Shown piece by piece: positions 1-5,694 of a stretch of 5,762 nt of DNA. The DNA lies in the NCBI GenBank assembly GCA_902783445.1, contig CACZQX010000235.1, forward strand, positions 1-5,762, in the 5' to 3' direction. The notes beneath the pieces are model-generated. The model worked only from the letters and a program-made list of their open reading frames with translations, was not told the origin of the DNA and ran no database searches. This DNA comes from an uncultured Lachnospiraceae bacterium (GTDB lineage Bacteria > Bacillota > Clostridia > Lachnospirales > Lachnospiraceae). The translations under genes and the position numbers were made by a program. The stretch's first letter is position 1, and every line of letters starts with the position of its first letter.

Positions 1-360
1 ATCATAGGCTTCATCAACACATTTTAAAACATCTTCTTTAGGAACCCCGGCAAGAGCCAGCTCGCCTATAAAATCGGTTAACTCCCCAAGTTTACCCGCT
101 TTATTGGCACTCAATACGTCGAGAGCATTTTCCGTAACATAGCAACCTCGGCCCGGAACGGAATAAATAATGCCTCGTCGGTCCAGCTCGGAATAGGCTT
201 TTTGAATTGTGTTCGGATTGATTGACAATTCAATTGAAAGACCACGCACCGATGGTACCTGATCGCCTATTTTTAATATTCCTTTTAAGACAAACGATTC
301 AACCTGCTCGATTATTTGTTCGTAGACAGGAGTTCGCGACATAGTGTCTATTTGGAACAT
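1..360 (-). CDS. GntR-family (YtrA-type) transcriptional repressor, 3' end outside window
   Basis: This is an open frame of 120 codons without a stop, running off the left edge. The protein is a DNA-binding repressor of the YtrA branch of GntR. It opens MFQIDTMSRTPVYEQI, which is typical of the branch. The winged helix-turn-helix covers about residues 10-75, with VPSVRGLS at 35-42, the recognition helix starting at NPNTIQKAYSEL (48-59) and the wing VPGRGCYV at 68-75. Residues 80-120 are the start of the short helical dimerisation tail. Family members are about 120-130 residues long, so nearly all of it is here. Met1 is chosen over Met7 because AGGAGG (366-371 on the minus strand) ends 5 bases before Met1 and Met1 matches family N-termini. 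YtrA-type genes usually lead an operon with ABC transporter genes, which would lie left of the window; that is inference. A perfect palindrome over its start site suggests autoregulation. The effector is unknown. Confidence 0.93.
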   Translation of the reverse strand, partial: MFQIDTMSRTPVYEQIIEQVESFVLKGILKIGDQVPSVRGLSIELSINPNTIQKAYSELDRRGIIYSVPGRGCYVTENALDVLSANKAGKLGELTDFIGELALAGVPKEDVLKCVDEAYD

Positions 361-375
361 ATTAACCTCCTGTGG

Positions 376-391
376 CTTAACTGACGTTAAG
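376..391 (-). other. Short hairpin in the gntR leader
   Basis: CTTAAC and GTTAAG form a perfect 6-bp inverted repeat around the 4-base loop TGAC. In the gntR transcript this hairpin would sit 4 bases upstream of the AGGAGG ribosome binding site. It has no following T-tract in the gntR direction, so it is not a terminator. It could modestly affect translation or mRNA stability, or be chance in A/T-rich DNA. Confidence 0.3.
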
Positions 392-425
392 TCTTCTTTG
401 CAACCTATACATATTACTAGTGAAT

Positions 426-454
426 TTAGTGTACTATTATATGTAGTACACTAA
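426..454. promoter_or_regulatory. Probable GntR/YtrA operator: perfect 11-bp inverted repeat
   Basis: TTAGTGTACTA (426-436) and TAGTACACTAA (444-454) are exact reverse complements separated by the 7 bases TTATATG. The repeat begins at the last base of the gntR -10 box and covers the expected transcription start near 447, so a bound dimer would block initiation. Long palindromes with A/T-rich centres next to the regulator's own gene are usual for YtrA-type repressors. The repeat is seen directly; binding by the adjacent regulator is inferred. Confidence 0.82.
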
Positions 455-482
455 TCATACACCATTTAAAATCCCTTGTCAA
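454..482 (-). promoter_or_regulatory. gntR promoter (sigma-A type)
   Basis: Read on the minus strand, the -35 box is TTGACA (477-482, full consensus), the spacer is 17 bases and the -10 box is TATGAT (454-459, 5 of 6). Initiation is expected near 447, giving a leader of about 87 bases before the gntR start codon. A near-consensus promoter with a palindrome on its start site fits a strong promoter held off by repression. Confidence 0.85.
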
Positions 483-550
483 TCGTGTAGTTTCAAATAA
501 ATTGCACCCCTTTAGTACAAATATTAAAACAATGTGAAATGGGCAAGCGG

Positions 551-579
551 TAGATTTTTAAGCTCAAAAATGGTATGAT
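551..579 (+). promoter_or_regulatory. folD operon promoter (extended -10)
   Basis: TGGTATGAT at 571-579 is an extended -10 element (TGn followed by TATGAT). The -35 position 17 bases upstream, TAGATT (551-556), matches consensus at only 3 of 6 positions, as is common where the extended -10 compensates. Initiation is expected near 586, leaving a leader of about 22 bases. An ATG at 575 lies inside the -10 box and so upstream of the predicted transcript start. Confidence 0.65.
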
Positions 580-595
580 ATTTCTAGTATGTTTT

Positions 596-601
596 AAGGA
601 G
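596..601 (+). promoter_or_regulatory. folD ribosome binding site
   Basis: AAGGAG lies 6 bases before the ATG at 608. It fixes the start there rather than at the in-frame upstream ATG at 575, which has no ribosome binding site, falls within the promoter -10 box and would add 11 residues not expected in FolD. Confidence 0.85.
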
Positions 602-607
602 CAATTT

Positions 608-1453
608 ATGGCTAAAATTATTAAAGGAAAAGATGTTGCTGCCAAAATAAAAGAGCAAATTTCCAAAGATTTAAAGAAACTTGACGGTGTTAAACCAATA
701 CTTGCAATCGTTAGAATAGGAGAAAACGCAAGTGATGTTTCTTACGAGCGAGGAACGGTTAAAACCTGTGAAGAAGCAGGCATTGAATGCAAGGTTTTTG
801 CCTATCCCGAAGATATTTCAATGGATGATTTCGTAAGAGAATTCAAAGGCATTAACGAAAATAAAGATATTGACGGCATATTGGTTTTCAGACCGATGCC
901 TTCGCAAATCGATGAAAAGGCAATTTGCAATTTAATCGACCCCGAAAAAGATATGGACTGTATGAGTCCCGTTAACCAAGCAAAGGTGTTTTTGGGAGAC
1001 GATAGCGGTTATGCACCATGTACGGCCGAAGCCGTTATGGAAATGATAGATTATTCCGGAGTGGAGATTGCAGGAGCAAATGCGGTTGTTATAGGCAGAA
1101 GCGAGGTTATCGGAAAACCGGTAAGCTTTATGCTTCTTAAGAAAAACGCAACCGTAAGCATTTGCCATTCTCACACGAAGGACATTAAAAAACTTATAGA
1201 TGATGCGGATATAGTGCTTTGTGCCGTAGGCAAAGCCGGTTTTTTGACGGAAGATATGGTTAAAGATTCCAAGGATTTATCCGTATTTGATGTGGGCATT
1301 AATTTTGAAAACGGTAAAATGTGCGGTGATGTGGCCTATGATGAGGTTTTGCCGTATTGCAAAAATATTACTCCGGTTCCCGGCGGTGTGGGCGGAGTAA
1401 CCAATGTTGTTTTAAGCAGTCATGTGGTAAAGGCAGCGCTTAAAAAACACTAA
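608..1453 (+). CDS. folD: Methylenetetrahydrofolate dehydrogenase (FolD), probably lacking cyclohydrolase activity
   Basis: A cytosolic one-carbon enzyme of 281 residues, the usual FolD length. FolD oxidises 5,10-methylene-THF to 5,10-methenyl-THF with NAD(P)+, and classical members also hydrolyse that to 10-formyl-THF. The N-terminal catalytic domain covers about residues 1-120 and the nucleotide-binding Rossmann domain about 140-270. The dinucleotide loop is VVIGRSEVIGKP at 160-171 and the family signature PVPGGVGGVT is at 256-265. Active-site Tyr46 and Asp117 are kept. The position of E. coli Lys54 is Thr50 (SYERGT) and that of Gln98 is Phe94 (ILVFRP), and both are needed for cyclohydrolase activity in characterised homologues. 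I recall the same SYERG/VFRP pattern in many clostridial FolDs, so this is probably a subfamily trait. A separate cyclohydrolase such as FchA would then be expected elsewhere. It is first in an operon with a J-domain protein and a PilT-like ATPase, with no obvious functional link. Confidence 0.95.
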   Translation: MAKIIKGKDVAAKIKEQISKDLKKLDGVKPILAIVRIGENASDVSYERGTVKTCEEAGIECKVFAYPEDISMDDFVREFKGINENKDIDGILVFRPMPSQIDEKAICNLIDPEKDMDCMSPVNQAKVFLGDDSGYAPCTAEAVMEMIDYSGVEIAGANAVVIGRSEVIGKPVSFMLLKKNATVSICHSHTKDIKKLIDDADIVLCAVGKAGFLTEDMVKDSKDLSVFDVGINFENGKMCGDVAYDEVLPYCKNITPVPGGVGGVTNVVLSSHVVKAALKKH

Positions 1454-1464
1454 AGGGTGGTTTT

Positions 1465-1977
1465 ATGGACGAACAAAAAGATTTTGTATTGGACGAAGAA
1501 GTGATGAAAATCATCAAACAACACTTCTTTAAAGAGAGCATTAATCTTGAAAATATGCGAATGGAAATCGAAGAAGAGAGACGAGAATTCGAGCGGGAAA
1601 AGAAAGAGTTTGAGTCTGTTATGGATGCAAAGGAAAGCATGTATCAGCTTTCCAGAAATCAGCTTTTGAGAGAGCGAAAAACCTTCGATCAACAGCTTAA
1701 CGTGCTTAAGGTTGAGCTTAGAAAGCTTGCAAACGAAAAAGAGCAGCTTAAAAAAGACAGGGCAGCTTTCGAAAGCGTTAAAAACAAGTTCTCTTATTTT
1801 TCAACGTCCGACAGCACAGTTATTCAAAGCATTTTCTTTAAAGGACTTAGCAGTCCCGACAAGATTCGTCAGCGTTACAAAGACTTAACGAAAATCTTTC
1901 ACCCGGATAATATGAACGGTGACGATGAAATGATGAAAATGATTAACCTTGAATATGACAACATTAAAAAGGACTAA
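1465..1977 (+). CDS. Coiled-coil protein with C-terminal J (DnaJ) domain
   Basis: A 170-residue protein with no signal peptide or membrane segment, so probably cytosolic. Residues about 28-106 are strongly charged (EIEEERREFEREKKEFE and similar) with regularly spaced hydrophobics, indicating a long coiled coil. Residues about 122-170 form a compact J domain. Helix II is IRQRYKDLTKIF (134-145), the invariant HPD is at 146-148 and helix III is DDEMMKMINLEYDNIKK (153-169). In the family HPD is needed to stimulate DnaK (Hsp70) ATPase activity, so this is probably a DnaK co-chaperone with a specialised client or an oligomerising stalk. It lacks the Gly/Phe, zinc-finger and substrate domains of DnaJ. 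The start follows AGGGTGG (1454-1460) and lies 11 bases after folD. The next gene begins 3 bases after its stop, which suggests translational coupling with the PilT-like ATPase. The specific role is unknown. Confidence 0.85.
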   Translation: MDEQKDFVLDEEVMKIIKQHFFKESINLENMRMEIEEERREFEREKKEFESVMDAKESMYQLSRNQLLRERKTFDQQLNVLKVELRKLANEKEQLKKDRAAFESVKNKFSYFSTSDSTVIQSIFFKGLSSPDKIRQRYKDLTKIFHPDNMNGDDEMMKMINLEYDNIKKD

Positions 1978-1980
1978 GAA

Positions 1981-2913
1981 ATGATTAGCATTGAAGATAT
2001 CATAGAAATTGCAAATGCAAATGGTGCAACGGATGTGCATTTGAGCGTGTCATCCCCACCGAAAATGCGCATAAAAGGGGAACTTCAGGATATGAAATAT
2101 CCGGCTTTGGATGTTCATACCTGCAATCAAATTATTAAATCGGCCATGAATGAGGTTCAAAAAGAAACACTGGATAAATGCGGTAATGTTGAATTTTCTT
2201 ATAATTTTGAAAATTTAGGAAGATGCAGAATCGCCGCATTTAAGCATATGGGCAACTTGGCCGCATCCTTAAGAATAGTCAACCAAAAGATTCCAAATAC
2301 GGTAGAGCTTAGGCTTCCGCCGGAAATCATCAATGTTTACCGACAAAAATCGGGACTTGTGCTTTTTGCCGGTAATGCGGGAAGCGGTAAATCCACTGTT
2401 ATTGCTTCTTTAATTGACCTTATAAACGAAAACAGAAAAGTTCATATATTAACCTTGGAAGAGCCCGTGGAATATATTCATCAAAATAAGGCTGCGGTTA
2501 TTTCTCAAAGAGAAATAGGCTCGGATGTGGCAAGCTTGGAGGAGGGCCTAAAAGTAGCCGCAAAAGAAGATGCGGATGTGGTTTATTTCGAGAATTTTTC
2601 CGCGCCTGAGGTTATGGAAAGAGCTATGGAACTTGCCGAAAGCGGAAAACTTGTTATTTCCTCGGTTAAAACCTATGGAAGCCTCTATGTTTTGGAAAGA
2701 ATCATTGACAGCTTTCCACCGGATAAACGCCATCAAATCAGGCTTATTTTATCCAATGTGCTTATTTGCATAGTATCCAGAAAGCTTACGCATATAAAGG
2801 ATAAGGATCCTTTGATAAGCTATGAGATTTTGGATGTTAACGAAGAGATACGCGATGCCATCGCAAAAGATGACAAACAGACCATTAAATCGAATATTAT
2901 ATACAGAGGATAA
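1981..2913 (+). CDS. PilT-family (type II/IV secretion) ATPase homologue with altered catalytic motifs
   Basis: A 310-residue homologue of PilT, the hexameric ATPase that retracts type IV pili at the inner face of the membrane; canonical PilT is about 345 residues. The N-terminal domain covers about residues 1-105 (GATDVHLSVSSPPKMRIKGEL, near-identical in layout to PilT) and the RecA-like core about 115-280. Walker A is intact (GNAGSGKST, 131-139), as is the Asp box (HILTLEEPVEYIH, 155-167). The Walker B segment, DPDIILVGEMRD in PilT, is DADVVYFENFSA here (197-208). Without gaps this replaces the catalytic Glu with Asn205 and loses the Arg-Asp pair, though Glu204 is one position away. In the His box, TGHLVFGTLHT has become SGKLVISSVKT (221-231), so both histidines are lysine. 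The C-terminal AIRNLI motif survives as EIRDAI (289-294). It may bind ATP but hydrolyse it weakly, or act as a structural or regulatory paralogue. No pilin or PilB/PilC gene is visible. AAAAAGGA (1966-1973) serves as its ribosome binding site. Confidence 0.85.
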   Translation: MISIEDIIEIANANGATDVHLSVSSPPKMRIKGELQDMKYPALDVHTCNQIIKSAMNEVQKETLDKCGNVEFSYNFENLGRCRIAAFKHMGNLAASLRIVNQKIPNTVELRLPPEIINVYRQKSGLVLFAGNAGSGKSTVIASLIDLINENRKVHILTLEEPVEYIHQNKAAVISQREIGSDVASLEEGLKVAAKEDADVVYFENFSAPEVMERAMELAESGKLVISSVKTYGSLYVLERIIDSFPPDKRHQIRLILSNVLICIVSRKLTHIKDKDPLISYEILDVNEEIRDAIAKDDKQTIKSNIIYRG

Positions 2914-2918
2914 ATACA

Positions 2919-2955
2919 AAAAAACCAATAAGTATCTTGCCTTATTGGTTTTTTT
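2919..2955 (+). terminator. Intrinsic terminator after the folD-J protein-PilT unit
   Basis: A perfect 14-bp inverted repeat (2919-2932 with 2941-2954) surrounds the 8-base loop TATCTTGC. The stem core CCAATAAG/CTTATTGG is followed by seven T (2949-2955). It starts 6 bases after the upstream stop codon and separates the two plus-strand transcription units. The A-tract on the other side could give weak termination on the opposite strand, but no gene there needs it. Confidence 0.93.
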
Positions 2956-2982
2956 GTGCTAATCTTTTAGGGCAAATTAATC

Positions 2983-3011
2983 TTTATAAATTCAAAATTC
3001 TTAAATATAAT
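2983..3011 (+). promoter_or_regulatory. comM-dprA promoter (sigma-A type)
   Basis: The -10 box is TATAAT (3006-3011, full consensus) and the -35 box is TTTATA (2983-2988, 4 of 6), with a 17-base spacer. Initiation is expected near 3018, giving a leader of about 31 bases. A strong AGGAGG (3037-3042) follows 6 bases before the comM ATG. No obvious ComK- or sigma-X-type competence box was recognised, so the sequence suggests housekeeping expression. Confidence 0.78.
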
Positions 3012-3048
3012 CCGGAACAATTTAATATTTTTTTACAGGAGGAATACT

Positions 3049-4566
3049 ATGTTTTGCAGTGTTTTTTCGGCTGCCCTTTACGGAGTTTCCTGCGTTAAAG
3101 TCAGTGTGGAAGTGTCGGTAAGCGGCGGTCTTCCAAACTTTCAAATGGTGGGACTCTTATCTTCCGAAGTGCGTGAAGCAAAGGAAAGAGTAAGTGCGGC
3201 GGTTACAAATTCGGGATATGAGATTTTCTCTCGAAAAATTACGGTAAATCTGGCTCCGGCGGATATAAGAAAAGAAGGCTCGGCTTTTGACTTGCCCATA
3301 GCCATGGCGATTCTTTGCGGCCTTGGTTTTGTAAATTGCAAGTGTATGGAAGATACGGTTTTTGCGGGGGAACTTGGGCTTGACGGCTCTTTGAAAGAAA
3401 TCCCCGGAATTTTGCCAATTGCGGTTATGGCCTATGATGAAAATATCAAAAGGCTTGTGGTGCCGAAGGGAAACGTTAGAGAAGCAGCTTTAATAGAGGG
3501 CGTTGAGGTACTGGGATTTGAATGCCTGAAAGATATAGTGGATTATTATAACGGCGAAGATGCGGAAGTTATTGTGCCGGATGTGGGACAATCGGAGCAA
3601 AAAGAGGTTGAATACGCGGATTTTAAGGATGTTTTGGGCCAGCAAAATGCTAAAAGAGGGGCGGAAATTGCCGCAGCGGGCATGCACAATCTTTTGCTTA
3701 TCGGTCCTCCGGGATCCGGCAAAACCATGATTGCAAAGCGCATCCCTTCTATTTTACACAGCCTATCAAAAGATGAGATGCTTGAAGTTGCCAAGGTTTA
3801 CAGCATCATGGGCATGTTAAATCCCGATATCATGTTTAAAAGGCCTTTCAGGGAACCATCCAATAGCGTTAGCCTTGCGGGATTAATGGGAGGAAAGGCA
3901 AATCCCCGCCCCGGAGAAATCACCCTTGCAAACAAAGGAGTTTTGTTTTTGGATGAATTCCCCGAATTCAGGCGGGAAACAATAGAAGCCCTAAGGCTTC
4001 CTTTGGAAGAGAAAAAAATAAGGGTATCCAGAAGCGGCGGAACGGTTACGTTTCCTGCGGATTTTATGCTGGTGGCCGCAATGAATCCTTGCCACTGCGG
4101 ATACTATCCCGACAGAAACAAATGCAATTGTTTGGAAAGGGATATTAAGAAATATCAAAGCAAGGTCAACGGGCCGATTTTGGACAGAATCGACCTTTGC
4201 GCAAAGACAGAGCAAATCGACATTATCAGTCAAAGAAGATCTTATAAATCAGAAGATAAAACAATCATCGAAGATTCCAAAACAATTAAAGAAAGAGTGG
4301 ATAAGGCGGCGCTTATTCAATTTGACAGATACAAGGATAAATCCAACAAATTCAACTCGGGCCTTGAAAATTCGGAGCTTGAAAAGTATTGCCCTTTAAG
4401 CGATACGCAGGAAAAGCTTTTGGAGCAAGCGGTTAAAAAGTTGGATTTGAGTGCCAGAAGTTATTCAAGAGTTCTTAAAGTATCAAGGACCATTGCGGAT
4501 TTGGACGAGTCCGAAAAAATAAGAGATGAGCATATTTTGGAAGCTTTGTCTTTTAAAATGAAATAA
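3049..4566 (+). CDS. comM: ComM/YifB family Mg-chelatase-like AAA+ ATPase
   Basis: A 505-residue protein of full family length. ComM is a hexameric AAA+ helicase; in Vibrio cholerae it drives branch migration that extends integration of transforming DNA. The N-terminal Lon-protease-like/ChlI domain covers about residues 1-165, with NLAPADIRKEGSAFDLPIA at 67-85. The AAA+ Mg-chelatase domain covers about 190-395, with Walker A GPPGSGKT (219-226), Walker B VLFLDEF (298-304), sensor 1 Asn346 in AAMNPC and a probable arginine finger Arg380 in LDRIDL. A four-Cys cluster (348, 350, 359, 361; CxC-x8-CxC) follows sensor 1, resembling the Cys-rich insert of the family and possibly binding metal. The C-terminal Mg_chelatase_C domain covers about 410-503, with LSARSYSRVLKVSRTIADL at 467-485 carrying sensor 2 arginines. 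It starts its own transcription unit after a terminator, and dprA follows 15 bases later, which supports a role in DNA uptake and recombination. Despite the family name it is not a chlorophyll enzyme. Confidence 0.95.
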   Translation: MFCSVFSAALYGVSCVKVSVEVSVSGGLPNFQMVGLLSSEVREAKERVSAAVTNSGYEIFSRKITVNLAPADIRKEGSAFDLPIAMAILCGLGFVNCKCMEDTVFAGELGLDGSLKEIPGILPIAVMAYDENIKRLVVPKGNVREAALIEGVEVLGFECLKDIVDYYNGEDAEVIVPDVGQSEQKEVEYADFKDVLGQQNAKRGAEIAAAGMHNLLLIGPPGSGKTMIAKRIPSILHSLSKDEMLEVAKVYSIMGMLNPDIMFKRPFREPSNSVSLAGLMGGKANPRPGEITLANKGVLFLDEFPEFRRETIEALRLPLEEKKIRVSRSGGTVTFPADFMLVAAMNPCHCGYYPDRNKCNCLERDIKKYQSKVNGPILDRIDLCAKTEQIDIISQRRSYKSEDKTIIEDSKTIKERVDKAALIQFDRYKDKSNKFNSGLENSELEKYCPLSDTQEKLLEQAVKKLDLSARSYSRVLKVSRTIADLDESEKIRDEHILEALSFKMK

Positions 4567-4574
4567 GGAAGGTG
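4567..4574 (+). promoter_or_regulatory. Ribosome binding site supporting a TTG start for dprA
   Basis: GGAAGGTG directly follows the comM stop codon and ends 7 bases before TTG at 4582. There is no in-frame ATG nearby. The ATG at 4586 is in another frame, and the first in-frame GTG is codon 16, inside the conserved N-terminal helices. Confidence 0.75.
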
Positions 4575-4581
4575 TTTTATA

Positions 4582-5664
4582 TTGAATGAAGAAGAATATT
4601 GGTTTTTTCTGACAAATATCGAGGGAGTGTTTTTCGATAAAATTAAAAAGCTTCTTGAATTTTTCGGCAGTCCCTGGGAAGTCTACAAAGCCGATGAAAA
4701 GGCACTTTTACGGGCAGGTGTAAAGGCAGGGGATATTGACAGAATTGTTTATGCAAAAAAGAATTTCGGAAAAATAAACAAACTTGATTATATATATAAT
4801 GAAGGAATAAGATTTTTATATCCCACACATCCCGCATTTCCCACCAAATTAAAGGAAATTCCGGATATGCCTTACAGCCTCTACGTTAAAGGCAATCTTC
4901 CGGATGAAAATATTCCTTCCGTTGCCATGATAGGAGCAAGGGCTTTCAGCGAGTACGGAAGGGCCTGCGCCAAGGGGCTTGCCTCGGATTTTGCCGGGGC
5001 GGGTATTCAAATTATCAGCGGCTTGGCAAGGGGAATAGATTCAATTTCCATGTCATCCGCCATAGATGCGAATGGAAGGTGCTTTGGAGTGCTGGGTTGC
5101 GGAATAGATGTGATATATCCGCCGGAAAACTTTAAACTGTTTGAGCAAACTTTGGAAAAAGGCGGGATTATCAGCGAATTTCCTTTGGGAACAAAGCCTT
5201 TTTCCTACAATTTTCCCTTCAGAAACAGGATAATAAGTGCTTTGTCGGACTTGGTTTTGGTAGTTGAAGCTAAGAAAAAAAGCGGCAGTTTACATACGGT
5301 GGAATATGCGCTTTCTCAAGGAAAAGATGTATTTGCCATACCCGGGCGCATAAGTGATTTATCAAGCGAGGCCTGCAACGCTTTAATTGCCGATGGAGCG
5401 GGGATTGTAACATCATCAAAAGATATTTTTGAATACTTTAGCTTGGAAGGTAAAACAAAAATCTGTCAAAATAAAAAAAATAATTTTAGTCTTGAAAAAG
5501 ATTATGAGGTGTTGTATAGTTGTGTAGAATTTCAACCAAAAACAAAGGATGAAATCATTGAAGAAGCGGGGATGGACTATAAAGCGGGACTTGGAGTTCT
5601 GATAAAACTCGAACTTGACGGTTTGATTTACGAACCATCTCCGGGCTATTATTGTCGAAGCTAA
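4582..5664 (+). CDS. dprA: DNA processing protein DprA (Smf)
   Basis: A 360-residue cytosolic protein of usual family length. DprA binds incoming single-stranded DNA during natural transformation and loads RecA on it; it is also kept in many bacteria not known to be transformable. The N-terminal SAM/HhH-like helical domain is about residues 1-65 (YWFFLTNIEGV at 6-16). The Rossmann DNA-binding domain is about 75-285, with IGARAFSEYG (117-126), SGLARGID (146-153), GCGIDVIYPPEN (172-183), FPFRNRIISALS (211-222) and SGSLHT (234-239). A winged-helix domain occupies about 305-360 and ends in the typical LELDGLIYEPSPGYYCR. The start is TTG, chosen because the conserved YWxxL segment lies just after it. 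It is 15 bases after comM and 30 bases before topA, so co-transcription is likely and comM-DprA co-expression fits one recombination pathway. The IGAR in place of the more common GSR is a mild variant of the nucleic-acid-binding motif. Confidence 0.97.
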   Translation: MNEEEYWFFLTNIEGVFFDKIKKLLEFFGSPWEVYKADEKALLRAGVKAGDIDRIVYAKKNFGKINKLDYIYNEGIRFLYPTHPAFPTKLKEIPDMPYSLYVKGNLPDENIPSVAMIGARAFSEYGRACAKGLASDFAGAGIQIISGLARGIDSISMSSAIDANGRCFGVLGCGIDVIYPPENFKLFEQTLEKGGIISEFPLGTKPFSYNFPFRNRIISALSDLVLVVEAKKKSGSLHTVEYALSQGKDVFAIPGRISDLSSEACNALIADGAGIVTSSKDIFEYFSLEGKTKICQNKKNNFSLEKDYEVLYSCVEFQPKTKDEIIEEAGMDYKAGLGVLIKLELDGLIYEPSPGYYCRS

Positions 5665-5694
5665 TCCCTAGATTAAATTTTATGAGGTTATGAA

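Noticed and set aside
575..607. Upstream in-frame ATG extending FolD by 11 residues
   Set aside because: It lies inside the predicted -10 box, has no ribosome binding site, and the ATG at 608 has AAGGAG 6 bases upstream and matches FolD N-termini.
932..1174. Minus-strand open frame inside folD
   Set aside because: It is fully inside a clear conserved gene, has low-complexity or meaningless composition and no ribosome binding site. The other antisense frames in the window were dismissed for the same reasons.
2570..2773. Plus-strand frame overlapping the PilT-like gene in another frame, considered as a frameshifted piece
   Set aside because: The PilT-like frame is continuous and similar to PilT on both sides of this stretch, including after it, so the altered Walker B is not explained by a simple frameshift. 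The alternate frame shows no PilT motif.
3012..3048. Riboswitch or attenuator in the comM leader
   Set aside because: The leader is only about 31 bases from the predicted start, is A/T-rich, and shows no stable stem.
5662..5675. TAATC-CCTA-GATTA hairpin between dprA and topA as a terminator
   Set aside because: The stem is only 5 A/T-rich pairs and is followed by AATTTTA with no real T-tract, so it is probably chance.
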